In this document: positions 1 to 7,490 of the stretch, one piece after another
Position numbering within the stretch: position 1 is the first letter of the stretch
Layout of the letters: the number at the start of each line of letters is the position of its first letter
Assembly: GCA_963582935.1 (NCBI GenBank)
Contig: CAUZSH010000061.1
Span: forward strand, 1-12,991
Reading direction: 5' to 3'
DNA length: 12,991 bases
Source: CAUZSH01 sp963582935
GTDB taxonomy: Bacteria > Pseudomonadota > Gammaproteobacteria > Francisellales > Francisellaceae
Notes under the pieces: generated by a model
The model's input: the letters and a program-made list of their open reading frames with translations, nothing else
Databases searched by the model: none
Told to the model about the DNA's origin: nothing
Made by a program: the position numbers and the translations under genes

Positions 1-47
1 TGATACATGAAGCTAACCAGTACTAATTTGCCGAGAGACTTGGTTAT
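1..47 (+). rRNA. rrl: 23S rRNA, 3' end (partial)
   Basis: The first bases match the conserved 3' tail of bacterial 23S rRNA (AAGCTAACCAGTACTAAT, then a CCGAGAGACTT segment). In Escherichia coli the equivalent stretch is GAGCTAACCGGTACTAAT followed by CCGTGAGGCTT. The 3' boundary near 47 is set by alignment to that gene and is uncertain by a few bases. The gene runs in from outside the window. The 62-base spacer to the 5S gene holds no tRNA. Confidence 0.85.
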
Positions 48-109
48 TTCTATAGACTAGATTGATAAAGCACTTTTTAGCGTAATCACAAGAGATTATG
101 CGTATAGTT

Positions 110-229
110 TGCTTGGCGATATTAGCGTTTGTGACCCACCTGATTCCATTCCGAACTCAGAAGTGAAAGCAAGTTGCGCCGATGATAGTATGGGGTCTCC
201 CCATGTGAAAGTAGGGCATCGCCAGGCAT
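110..229 (+). rRNA. rrf: 5S ribosomal RNA
   Basis: This is a complete 5S rRNA gene of about 120 bases. The ends pair (TGCTTGGCGA at the start, TCGCCAGGCA at the finish, helix I). The universal internal segments CCGAACTCAGAAGTGAAA and GGGGTCTCCCCATG are present. It follows the 23S 3' end in the usual 23S-5S order and is followed at once by a strong terminator, so it is the last gene of the rRNA operon. Confidence 0.97.
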
Positions 230-236
230 TTAATTT

Positions 237-271
237 AAAAGACCCCAGTTCCATAAGGACTGGGGTCTTTT
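237..271 (+). terminator. rRNA operon intrinsic terminator
   Basis: A perfect 13-bp stem (AAAAGACCCCAGT paired with ACTGGGGTCTTTT) encloses a 9-base loop and ends in four T. The A-rich left arm and T-rich right arm could also stop transcription coming from the other strand. It lies 7 bases after the 5S rRNA and ends 18 bases before the start codon of the next gene. Confidence 0.95.
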
Positions 272-289
272 GCGTTATAGGGTAAAACT

Positions 290-1180
290 ATGGCTACTTT
301 ATTTTTTACTAAATTGAAAACCCGCCCACAGATGCTAGGAATATTATTGGCTTTGTTAGGCGCAATCTCCCTTTCAATTATGGGTGAGTTTGTCAAAATG
401 GTTGGCCCTCATATCTCGGATGGCTTTATTCTGTTCGCACGTTTTTTTTTAAGCTTTATCTTTTTATTACCATTTGTGTTGAAAGATAAAAATTTTAGTT
501 TTAAAGTTGTTAATATGAGGGGTTTATTGCTCCGCTCTGTTTTTGGTTTTGTTGCGATGATGTGCTTTTTCCAAACTTTACGATCGATGTCAGCCGCAAA
601 TGCTATGCTCTTAATTAATACAGCGCCCGTATTTGTCCCTTTTGTTGTGTATGCGTTAACGCGTGTAAAAACAAATTTAACCGTTATGTTTGGCATTATC
701 ATTAGTGTCTTGGGTGTTGCCATTATTATTAAACCGACCTCAGGGGTTTTTGATGCGGCGATTATCATTGGGCTTGCTTCTGGTTTTTTTGCATCTCTTG
801 CAACGGTTTTATTAAGGGTGGTGGGAAAACAAAATACACCGAATCAAATGATGTTTTATTATTTTTTATATTGTGCAGTTATGGGCCTTATTGCGGGGGT
901 AATTTATTGGCAATCACTTTCTGTTGTGGATCTAGTTTTACTGGGATTTGTTGGAGTTTTTGGAGTGCTTTACCAGTTCGGATTAACGTATGCCTTAAAA
1001 TATACACAAGTTCGGGTTGTATCTCCTATTATGCTGAGTGCCATTGTATTTAGTGGTGTGTTGGATTGGCTGTTTCGAGGCGTTATTCCAGGGGGAACTT
1101 TTATTGTCGGTGCTTTTATACTTATAATCGGTATATTATGGGTTGTTTTTTTTAGTAATCGAGTTAAAAAACAAGATTAG
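290..1180 (+). CDS. EamA/DMT-superfamily transporter
   Basis: A 296-residue, very hydrophobic integral inner-membrane protein with about ten helices in two repeated halves (roughly residues 15-148 and 155-290), the usual build of drug/metabolite transporter (DMT) family permeases. The N-terminal run MLGILLALLGAISLSIMG and the later segment LLINTAPVFVPF are typical of EamA domains. The substrate cannot be told from sequence; relatives export amino acids, nucleotides or other metabolites. The start at 290 has a weak AGGG eight bases ahead. An internal ATG at 332 would also leave an intact protein but has no better ribosome site. The gene begins 18 bases after the 5S terminator and is followed by its own terminator, so it is probably monocistronic. 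The family call is firm; the role is unknown. Confidence 0.9.
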   Translation: MATLFFTKLKTRPQMLGILLALLGAISLSIMGEFVKMVGPHISDGFILFARFFLSFIFLLPFVLKDKNFSFKVVNMRGLLLRSVFGFVAMMCFFQTLRSMSAANAMLLINTAPVFVPFVVYALTRVKTNLTVMFGIIISVLGVAIIIKPTSGVFDAAIIIGLASGFFASLATVLLRVVGKQNTPNQMMFYYFLYCAVMGLIAGVIYWQSLSVVDLVLLGFVGVFGVLYQFGLTYALKYTQVRVVSPIMLSAIVFSGVLDWLFRGVIPGGTFIVGAFILIIGILWVVFFSNRVKKQD

Positions 1181-1182
1181 AA

Positions 1183-1210
1183 GCCGTTAATCATAATGGC
1201 ATGTTTTTTT
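1183..1210 (+). terminator. Intrinsic terminator after the transporter gene
   Basis: A 7-bp stem (GCCGTTA with TAATGGC, one G-U wobble) with a 4-base loop is followed by ATG and seven T. It starts 3 bases after the transporter stop codon, which fits a Rho-independent terminator for that gene. Confidence 0.7.
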
Positions 1211-1327
1211 GACTAAAAAAATGACGAGTGGAATTGTAAGCCATAGCTTAAAATTAATGTGATTAGCCAAAAGAGTATATTTTATGATCTATGCTTAGAG
1301 GTAGCGTTAATTTTTAAGGGAGCCACT

Positions 1328-1462
1328 ATGCGTCATTTAATACAGGTAGCTTGTGTTGTTATTGCCACGGCCTTATTCATTTTATCGGCATCTGTAACAT
1401 TTATACCAGACTGTGCGGATAAAGCTGTCAGAAAAGCGGTTTATGCGAATAACGGCCATTAG
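1328..1462 (+). CDS. Small single-pass membrane or secreted protein, 44 aa
   Basis: I do not recognise this gene. The ATG at 1328 is preferred over an in-frame start at 1259 because a strong ribosome site, AAGGGAG, lies at 1316-1322. The product begins MRHLIQVACVVIATALFILS, a basic residue followed by one hydrophobic stretch. A short hydrophilic tail follows (FIPDCADKAVRKAVYANNGH) with one Cys. It could be an inner-membrane micropeptide or a small exported peptide. The clear ribosome site and hydrophobic helix argue for a real gene, but there is no family support. Confidence 0.55.
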   Translation: MRHLIQVACVVIATALFILSASVTFIPDCADKAVRKAVYANNGH

Positions 1463-1473
1463 GTTATTTTTTT
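1448..1473 (+). terminator. Candidate weak terminator after the 44-aa gene
   Basis: AATAAC at 1448-1453 pairs with GTTATT at 1463-1468 around a 9-base loop that contains the stop codon. The right arm runs into seven T. The stem is AT-rich, so this may be a weak terminator. Confidence 0.4.
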
Positions 1474-1583
1474 AAATATCAGATGATAAATATTGTAAAT
1501 AATTGTGTGTTCATTGTAACGCTTTCATAAAAGCACCGCCTATAGTTCCCAATAGGTGTTCTTATTTGAAATTAAAAGGATTA

Positions 1584-1832
1584 ATGGTGAAAAATATTTT
1601 GCGTTACGTTTTGATTGGAGTGGTGTTTTTGTTGGTGGGTTGTGCGCAACAACAGGTAAGCAACACGCCAGAGTCTAAAATAGAAGCGGAATCCTATGCT
1701 CAGGGGCTTCAAGATGCTATGACTGGGAAAGTATCTCATGATAACCATTGTAGCGGTGAATATGACAATATTTGTCATGATGCTTATATGAGAGGCGTGC
1801 AGGCTGGGATGTCAGGTAGAATTAAAGCTTAA
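1584..1832 (+). CDS. Small lipoprotein, 82 aa
   Basis: I do not recognise the family. The chosen start (ATG 1584) has the ribosome site AAAGGA at 1575-1580; upstream in-frame starts lack one. The first 20 residues are a lipoprotein signal peptide: MVKN, a hydrophobic run, then the lipobox LVGC with the acylated Cys at 20. The mature part is about 62 residues, hydrophilic, with two Cys close together (around CSGEYDNIC) and two similar patterns, YAQGLQDAM and YMRGVQAGM, which look like a short internal repeat of the form Y-x-x-G-x-Q-x-x-M. It is probably exported and anchored to the outer or inner membrane. It is followed after 14 bases by another exported-protein gene, so the two are likely cotranscribed. 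Confidence 0.75.
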   Translation: MVKNILRYVLIGVVFLLVGCAQQQVSNTPESKIEAESYAQGLQDAMTGKVSHDNHCSGEYDNICHDAYMRGVQAGMSGRIKA

Positions 1833-1846
1833 TAGGAATAAAATAT

Positions 1847-2665
1847 ATGTGTAGTCTCCTTTATAAAACATTAGGAGTGGCTTTAGCCAGTGTCTACTGT
1901 GTTGTATCTTATGCGGGGATGGATAGTAAAGTTGCTATAAACTTAATTTTATATAATCCAACCGATAGTGTGATGTATATTGAGATTACAAAATCGAAGG
2001 ATCATCAAGTTGAAGCAATCTATTTAAAGCCAAAGTCTTCCTGTTATGAGGCGCACGTTGATATATTGGAGCATTTTTCGGATGATTATGGGACGAGTCA
2101 ATGGATGCCCCGCAAAAAAAACAATGGATATTTGTTAGATTTTTATGTGGAGGGTCAGGATAATACGGATTTGATTAAGGCAATAACGACTAAATATCGC
2201 TATTTTGTGGGCGCGTATTATAGTGATTACATCCATCAATGGGACTCTGTTTGCCTTATTAGTATTTCCAAAGATGCTCCTGTGTCATATTTAGCGGTGG
2301 CAACGGATAAAGAGATTATGGGGTATAATCAGTGGTTACCAGCGCTCACACATACGGATAATCAGCCAAGTGGTTTGAGTTGTGATAATAATCGCTACAC
2401 AGAGCGACAAGTAAAAGAAAAGGCGATTATTGCTGCAAATACAGTTAATATGGGAAATGGGGTAACTATTTACCCTAAGAATTTAGTTGTAGGTCAAAAG
2501 CAAGCTCCAAAAAATCAAAGATATACAGATAAAAACCCTCAGCGTTTAATTACAAAAAAATGGAGCTATGTTATTGCTTTAGGGAAAACAGATAAAAATG
2601 TTTCCCCACAGGATGTTGTGAAGATTGCAACAAAGCATTGTGATACGCTAAGCAATACCAAATAA
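1847..2665 (+). CDS. Exported protein of unknown function, 272 aa
   Basis: I do not recognise this protein. It starts with a probable signal peptide (hydrophobic residues 5-22, likely cleavage after SYA at residue 23). The mature part is hydrophilic, rich in Tyr, Asp and Lys, and has several Cys (around residues 60 and 138, in SLSCDNN, and in KHCDTL near the C terminus) that could form disulfides in the periplasm. The N-terminal mature segment (INLILYNPTDSVMYIEI) looks like alternating beta strands. The start ATG is preceded by AGGAA about 9 bases upstream. It follows the lipoprotein gene by 14 bases, suggesting an operon of two envelope proteins. No enzyme motif is visible. Confidence 0.7.
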   Translation: MCSLLYKTLGVALASVYCVVSYAGMDSKVAINLILYNPTDSVMYIEITKSKDHQVEAIYLKPKSSCYEAHVDILEHFSDDYGTSQWMPRKKNNGYLLDFYVEGQDNTDLIKAITTKYRYFVGAYYSDYIHQWDSVCLISISKDAPVSYLAVATDKEIMGYNQWLPALTHTDNQPSGLSCDNNRYTERQVKEKAIIAANTVNMGNGVTIYPKNLVVGQKQAPKNQRYTDKNPQRLITKKWSYVIALGKTDKNVSPQDVVKIATKHCDTLSNTK

Positions 2666-2765
2666 TCAAGGTACTATTAATTTCTTTATCAATATTTGCG
2701 GATTCTATTATTCGTGCGCAACAATCTTTTATCTCATTTTTTTAATGATCCTCTCTTGATGTTTT

Positions 2766-2774
2766 TGCTATACT
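2766..2774 (+). promoter_or_regulatory. Extended -10 promoter of the his operon
   Basis: TGC followed directly by TATACT makes an extended -10 element (TGnTATACT, one mismatch to TATAAT). No good -35 lies 16-18 bases upstream, which extended -10 promoters can tolerate. Transcription would begin near 2781, giving a leader of about 38 bases before the regulator gene. This is the only clear promoter-like site in the gap ahead of the operon. Confidence 0.55.
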
Positions 2775-2796
2775 GTAATAGTGTGTTATCACAGTA
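2771..2796. promoter_or_regulatory. 26-bp palindrome, candidate operator
   Basis: TACTGTAATA (2771-2780) and TATCACAGTA (2787-2796) are inverted copies matching at 9 of 10 positions around a 6-base centre. The left arm overlaps the last four bases of the -10 box and the rest covers the expected start of transcription, the standard position for a repressor site. The obvious candidate ligand is the TrpR-like protein encoded 23 bases downstream. That pairing is inference. Confidence 0.55.
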
Positions 2797-2818
2797 ATAC
2801 ATTCCATGCCACCACACC

Positions 2819-3112
2819 ATGAAAACAATGATTGAAACAAATATTCATGCGCTTTACCGAGCGATTTCTGTTATTGAAAGTGACCGAGAGGCACAGTTAT
2901 TTTTTGAGGATCTATGTACCCCTTCAGAGTTAGATTCTATGGCGGATCGTTGGGCTGCGGTGCAAGCATTAAAAAGTGGTAAAGCGTATCGAAAAATCCA
3001 TGAGGATACTGGGGTTAGTGTTACGACGGTAGGCCGAGTGTCTCGTTGTATTTCTTATGGTAATGGTGGTTATGATCTTATATTTGAAAGAATTCAAAGG
3101 AACGAAAAATGA
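2819..3112 (+). CDS. TrpR/YerC-family DNA-binding regulator
   Basis: A 97-residue protein of the TrpR-like YerC/YecD family. It shares the framework of Bacillus YerC: a helical N-terminal half with FFEDLCTPSELDSMADRW (compare FFDDLCTINEIQSLAQRL), then a helix-turn-helix at about residues 57-78 (YRKIHEDTGVSVTTVGRVSR), then CISYGNGGY. TrpR-type proteins bind DNA as dimers, in TrpR itself with an amino acid corepressor. Its stop overlaps the hisG start (ATGA), so it is the first gene of the his operon and is probably translated together with hisG. This, and the palindrome in its promoter, suggest an autoregulating histidine-biosynthesis repressor. I recall YerC-like proteins being proposed as histidine regulators in Gram-positive bacteria. 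No clear ribosome site precedes the ATG at 2819, and the second ATG (2828) is possible. Confidence 0.88.
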   Translation: MKTMIETNIHALYRAISVIESDREAQLFFEDLCTPSELDSMADRWAAVQALKSGKAYRKIHEDTGVSVTTVGRVSRCISYGNGGYDLIFERIQRNEK

Positions 3113-4008
3113 AGTGTGAAAAAAGAATAAGAATTGCGATCCAAAAAAAAGGTCGCCTTAATACGGAGTCTATGAGTTTATTAGAGGCTTGTGGAATTAA
3201 GATTAGATTATCTAAAAGCACTTTATATTGCCATGCTCAAAATTTTCCACTGGATATATTATTTGTTCGTGACGATGATATTCCAACACTGGTGAATAGT
3301 GGGGTGTGTGATTTAGGAATTGTGGGCGAGAATGTATTACATGAGTTTGAGCTCGGACTTATAAACAAAAAAATAGAAAATAAAACACAAGTCGCAAAGT
3401 CATTGGGGTTTGGGCGATGTCGTTTATCTATTGCCATTCAAAATCATGAAGAGTATAGGGGAATACGTTCTTTATCAGGGATTAAAATTGCAACCAGCTA
3501 CCCTAAACTTTTGGCAAAATTTTTTAAGAAACATGATTTACAATCTGAATCATTAGAAATTTCTGGTTCCGTAGAAATTGCACCAGGGTTAGGGATGGCA
3601 GAAGCAATATGTGATTTGGTATCTACGGGTAGGACCTTAGAAGAAAATAACTTGAAGGAAGTGGTTGAAGTGATGAGGAGTGAAGCAGTAATGATTCGTT
3701 CTATTTCGGCATTTGAATCGGATCAACAACAAGTTTTTGAACTTTTATTGCGCCGAATAAAAGGGGTTCAGCAGGCTCGTGAGAGTAAATATGTGATGTT
3801 TCATGCGCCTAAAAGTGCATTGGATAAAATCAATAGTTTACTCCCAAGTAATGAAGGGCAAACCATCGTTCCTTTGTGTGGTAATGAAGACAAAGTGGCG
3901 GTGCATATTGTGACACTTGAGGCCGTTTTTTGGGATACGTTGGAGAAACTGAGGCTTGCGGGTGCTAGCTCTATTCTTGTTTTACCTATTGAGAAGATGT
4001 TGAATTAA
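3109..4008 (+). CDS. hisG: ATP phosphoribosyltransferase, long form
   Basis: This cytoplasmic enzyme catalyses the first step of histidine synthesis, joining PRPP to ATP to give phosphoribosyl-ATP. At 299 residues it equals the long (HisG-L) form, with two catalytic lobes and a C-terminal ACT-like regulatory domain (about residues 225-299) through which histidine feeds back. No separate hisZ is needed. The N terminus has IRIAIQKKGRL, and the PRPP-binding segment lies at residues 156-180 (EIAPGLGMAEAICDLVSTGR). The start codon overlaps the stop of the TrpR-like gene by 4 bases, so translation is probably coupled. hisD follows after 15 bases. Confidence 0.97.
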   Translation: MKCEKRIRIAIQKKGRLNTESMSLLEACGIKIRLSKSTLYCHAQNFPLDILFVRDDDIPTLVNSGVCDLGIVGENVLHEFELGLINKKIENKTQVAKSLGFGRCRLSIAIQNHEEYRGIRSLSGIKIATSYPKLLAKFFKKHDLQSESLEISGSVEIAPGLGMAEAICDLVSTGRTLEENNLKEVVEVMRSEAVMIRSISAFESDQQQVFELLLRRIKGVQQARESKYVMFHAPKSALDKINSLLPSNEGQTIVPLCGNEDKVAVHIVTLEAVFWDTLEKLRLAGASSILVLPIEKMLN

Positions 4009-4023
4009 ATATGGGGTCTTAAG

Positions 4024-5340
4024 ATGGATATTATTCAATGGGATAAACTAAAAGCAAGTGATAGACTTCAAGCCTTAAAAAGACCAGTGGCAGCTAATCG
4101 TGCGCAAATGCGCAAAACGGTTTCTGAAATGCTGGCGAATATTAAGGAAAAGGGTGATCGAGCGCTTTTTGCTTACACAGAAGCTTTAGATGGGGTAAAA
4201 TTGGAAAAACTACGTGTGAGTGAATCTGAGTTTAGTGATGCCTCTGCAATTGTCACAGATGATGAAATTCGGCTAGTCAAAGCGGCCATTGAGCGCATTC
4301 AAAATTATCATCAGGCATTTTTGCCAGAGGTTAAAATTATTGACACGCAAGATGGTGTGGTTTGCAAAAAACTCACTCGCCCTGTCAATGCGGTGGGCCT
4401 GTATGTTCCGGGTGGCTCAGCGCCTTTAATTTCCACGCTTATGATGTTGGCAGTGCCGGCGTTACTTGCAAAATGTCCTCATAAAGTACTATCTACGCCT
4501 CCAAATAAGAAAGGTAGGGTTCATCCTTTGTTATTGGTGGCAGCAGAGTTGTGTGGAATCAAGGAGGTTTATAAGCTCGGTGGTGCTCAGGCTATTGCTG
4601 CCATGGCTTATGGTTCTGAAAGTGTACGAAAAGTGAATAAAATTTATGGACCTGGTAATGCATGGGTGACAGAAGGGAAAGTATTGGTGTCACAAGACCC
4701 AGAAGGTGCGGCGATTGATTTGCCGGCAGGGCCTTCGGAGGTATTAGTAATTGCTGATGCGATGGCAAATATAACTTTTGTGGCCGCAGATTTATTGGCA
4801 CAGGCAGAACATGGTCCTGACTCTCAAGTGATTTTGATAACGAATAGTGTTCAGTTGGCGAATGATGTATTGTCCGAGGTTGAGAGACAAAGAAAAAACC
4901 TTTCTCGTGATAATATTACACAGCAAGCACTTAGCCATTCACATATTATTGTGGTGGGTAGTATTGAGGAAGCTATTGAAATTAATAATATTTATGCACC
5001 AGAACATTTGATTTTACAAGTTGAAAATGCGGAAGAATATTTACCGTCTATCACCGCAGCGGGTGCTGTGTTTATAGGGGCTTGGACGCCTGAAGCTTTG
5101 GGTGATTATGTGACAGGATCAAATCATGTTTTGCCGACTTATGGACATGCTAAGAGTTATAGTGGACTGTCTGTAGAGGACTTTATGGTGTCGATCAGTG
5201 TGCAAATGGCATCGGAAAAGGGGATTCAAAGTATTGGTGCTTTGGCAATGGCGTTGGCGGATATTGAAGGCTTGGATGCGCACAAAATGGCGGTTAAGGT
5301 GAGATTAGAAGCGCTGGAGGTGCAAAATGTCAGATATTGA
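4024..5340 (+). CDS. hisD: Histidinol dehydrogenase
   Basis: This enzyme catalyses the last two steps, the NAD-dependent four-electron oxidation of histidinol to histidine. It is 438 residues, the normal family length. Conserved blocks appear in order: GLYVPGGSAPLISTLMM (126-142), GGAQAIAAMAYG (186-197), IYGPGNAWVTEGK (207-219), DLPAGPSEVLV (232-242) and AQAEHGPDSQ (259-268). Expected zinc ligands by alignment to the E. coli enzyme are Gln260, His263, Asp361 and His420; the catalytic Glu327/His328 pair sits in YAPEHL. All are present, so the enzyme should be active. The end overlaps hisC by 14 bases. Confidence 0.97.
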   Translation: MDIIQWDKLKASDRLQALKRPVAANRAQMRKTVSEMLANIKEKGDRALFAYTEALDGVKLEKLRVSESEFSDASAIVTDDEIRLVKAAIERIQNYHQAFLPEVKIIDTQDGVVCKKLTRPVNAVGLYVPGGSAPLISTLMMLAVPALLAKCPHKVLSTPPNKKGRVHPLLLVAAELCGIKEVYKLGGAQAIAAMAYGSESVRKVNKIYGPGNAWVTEGKVLVSQDPEGAAIDLPAGPSEVLVIADAMANITFVAADLLAQAEHGPDSQVILITNSVQLANDVLSEVERQRKNLSRDNITQQALSHSHIIVVGSIEEAIEINNIYAPEHLILQVENAEEYLPSITAAGAVFIGAWTPEALGDYVTGSNHVLPTYGHAKSYSGLSVEDFMVSISVQMASEKGIQSIGALAMALADIEGLDAHKMAVKVRLEALEVQNVRY

Positions 5341-6433
5341 TGTCTCTACTTTGAGTGTGCCGAGTTTTGAAAAGCTCATTCGTGAAGACTTACAGGATTT
5401 CATGCCCTATGCTTCCGCTCGTTCTGAGAAACTGGACGGTGATCTTTGGTTAAATGCCAATGAGTGTCCGTGGGATGCTTCAGAAACTGGATTGCTTTGG
5501 AATCGTTATCCTGAGCAACAGCCGGAGGCAATTATAAATGCATTGGCAACACGTTATAAAGTAAAATCGAATCAAGTTTTGGTCACGCGTGGCAGCGATG
5601 AGGGGATTGATCTCTTGGTTCGACTGTTTTGTCGTTATCAGCAAGATGGTGTTTTTGCCTGTGCGCCTACTTTTGGGATGTATAAAATTTGCGCCAAAAT
5701 TCAAGGTGTAAAATATGACGAATATTCATTAACTGCGGATGCTGATTTTAAACTGGATGTTGAGAGATTTATCCAGGCTATTCCCGAGTCTTGTAAGTTG
5801 GTATTTTTGTGTTCGCCCAATAATCCCACAGGAAAGATTATTTCAGAAAATGATATTGAAGAAATTGTTGAAGCGCTTCAACACCGTTGTGTGGTAGTAG
5901 TTGATGAAGCTTATATTGAGTTTGCAAATGCACAAAGTGCGACTATATTATTAGAGAAATATGATAATTTGGTCGTGTTAAAAACGCTGTCAAAAGCATA
6001 TGGATTGGCAGGGGTTCGAGTAGGGATTCTTATTTCAAATATGGATTTAGTTCAGTGGCTAAAGAAAATACTCCCACCTTATCCGGTACCAAAACCTTGT
6101 ACAGAAGCCATTCTTGCTTCTTTTGACCCTAGCAATATTTTACAAGTGGAATCGCGTGTTCAAGTGATTATTTTAGAACGAGAGAAACTATTTTTAGAGA
6201 TAGAAAAATTAGAGGTGGTAGAGAAAATCTGGGCATCTCAAGGAAATTATTTATTGGTGAAGTTTAAGCGGGATATTTTTGAGATGTGTCTTGAGCAAGG
6301 AATTGTTCTGCGCAATATGAAGAAAATATTTGGCGGCAATCAAGTGATACGGATTAGTATTGGGTTACCAGAAGAAAATAAGATTTTATTAGAAATGTTA
6401 ACATTGGTGAATATGGCATATGAAACAGTTTAA
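5327..6433 (+). CDS. hisC: Histidinol-phosphate aminotransferase
   Basis: A class I/II, PLP-dependent aminotransferase that moves an amino group from glutamate to imidazole acetol phosphate, giving histidinol phosphate. It is 368 residues, slightly longer than the E. coli enzyme. Motifs seen: LNANECPW near residue 42, SPNNPTGK (163-170), VVDEAYIEF (191-199), and the PLP lysine Lys223 in TLSKAYGLAGVRVG. The start lies inside the end of hisD (14-base overlap, with GGAGG in hisD as a good ribosome site), and the end overlaps hisB by 14 bases, so all three genes are tightly coupled. Confidence 0.96.
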   Translation: MSDIDVSTLSVPSFEKLIREDLQDFMPYASARSEKLDGDLWLNANECPWDASETGLLWNRYPEQQPEAIINALATRYKVKSNQVLVTRGSDEGIDLLVRLFCRYQQDGVFACAPTFGMYKICAKIQGVKYDEYSLTADADFKLDVERFIQAIPESCKLVFLCSPNNPTGKIISENDIEEIVEALQHRCVVVVDEAYIEFANAQSATILLEKYDNLVVLKTLSKAYGLAGVRVGILISNMDLVQWLKKILPPYPVPKPCTEAILASFDPSNILQVESRVQVIILEREKLFLEIEKLEVVEKIWASQGNYLLVKFKRDIFEMCLEQGIVLRNMKKIFGGNQVIRISIGLPEENKILLEMLTLVNMAYETV

Positions 6434-7490
6434 ATATCTTTTTATTGATCGTGATGGGACGCTGATTGGTGAGCCTGAAGATAAACAGGTTGACGCTCTT
6501 GAGAAGTTAGAATTTTTACCAGGTGCCTTTGTTGCCTTACAAAAATTCCAGCAAGCGGGTTTCAAGTTGATTATGGTCAGCAATCAAGATGGACTCGGTA
6601 CAGACTCTTTTCCCCAAGAAGATTTTGATTTGCCCCATGAGATGATGTTAAAAATATTTTCCTCCCAAGGAATTGAATTCGATGACATTCTTATTTGTCC
6701 GCATTTGCCACAAGAAAATTGTAGTTGTCGTAAGCCCGAAGTGGGACTGTTAATGAATTATTTGCGTGAGCAGAAAATTGATCGTGTGCATTCTTATGTG
6801 ATTGGTGATCGGGTGACAGATGTCCAGTTGGCTGAAAATCTGGGTGTGAATGCGGTTCAATATGGTGCAGTAGGCTTTAAGGGTTGGGATGAAATCGTTG
6901 CACATATTGTGGATAAACCTCGTGTGGCTGAAATTAAACGAAACACCAATGAAACCAAAATTGATATCTGGGTAAACTTAGATGAGTCTGGAAAAAGAGA
7001 GATTTCAACTGGGATTGGTTTTTATGATCATATGTTAGATCAAGTTGCAAAGCATTCGGGCATAAGTGTTCGGATTATTTGTCAGGGTGATTTGGAGATT
7101 GATGATCATCACACGATTGAGGATGTTGCGATTGCCTTTGGTACTGCCATACGAGAAGCGCTGGGAGACAAGCTTGGGATTGCGCGATATGGATTTTTAT
7201 TACCCATGGATGAGTCTCTGGCGCAAGTAGCATTGGATTTGAGTGGGCGTTTTTATTGCCAATTTAAGGCAGATTTTAATCGTGATAAAGTGGGTGAGAT
7301 GTCCACAGAGTTAGTGTCGCACTTTTTTCATTCTTTTGCAGAAGGGTTAAAGGCAACATTGAATTTGCAGGTGTCTGGTAAAAATGCGCATCATATGGTT
7401 GAAGCAGGGTTTAAGGCTTTGGGACGAGCGTTAGGACAAGCGATTACCAAGACATCCAACGAATTGCCAAGCACGAAAGGCATGCTATGA
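6420..7490 (+). CDS. hisB: Bifunctional histidinol-phosphatase / imidazoleglycerol-phosphate dehydratase
   Basis: A fused 356-residue enzyme doing two steps of the pathway. The N-terminal part (about 1-165) is a HAD-type histidinol phosphatase with the DxDGT motif (Asp10 and Asp12 in FIDRDGT), SNQDGLGT at 54-61 and a zinc site made by Cys93, His95, Cys101 and Cys103. The C-terminal part (about 166-356) is IGP dehydratase with the metal-binding motifs DHM (203-205), DDHHTIED (228-235) and AHHMVEA (323-329). The fusion is typical of enteric and many other gammaproteobacteria. Both halves look complete. The stop overlaps hisH by 4 bases. Confidence 0.97.
   Translation: MKQFKYLFIDRDGTLIGEPEDKQVDALEKLEFLPGAFVALQKFQQAGFKLIMVSNQDGLGTDSFPQEDFDLPHEMMLKIFSSQGIEFDDILICPHLPQENCSCRKPEVGLLMNYLREQKIDRVHSYVIGDRVTDVQLAENLGVNAVQYGAVGFKGWDEIVAHIVDKPRVAEIKRNTNETKIDIWVNLDESGKREISTGIGFYDHMLDQVAKHSGISVRIICQGDLEIDDHHTIEDVAIAFGTAIREALGDKLGIARYGFLLPMDESLAQVALDLSGRFYCQFKADFNRDKVGEMSTELVSHFFHSFAEGLKATLNLQVSGKNAHHMVEAGFKALGRALGQAITKTSNELPSTKGML

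Noticed and set aside
48..109. Possible tRNA between 23S and 5S rRNA
   Set aside because: The spacer is only 62 bases and has no TTCGANTC-type loop or CCA end.
1503..1583. Longer start for the lipoprotein gene
   Set aside because: It would bury the signal peptide and lipobox behind a Cys-containing tail with no ribosome site; AAAGGA precedes the ATG at 1584.
2696..2722. TTGCG...CGCAA inverted repeat as a terminator after the exported-protein gene
   Set aside because: The stem is only 5 bp with a 16-base loop and no adjacent T run.
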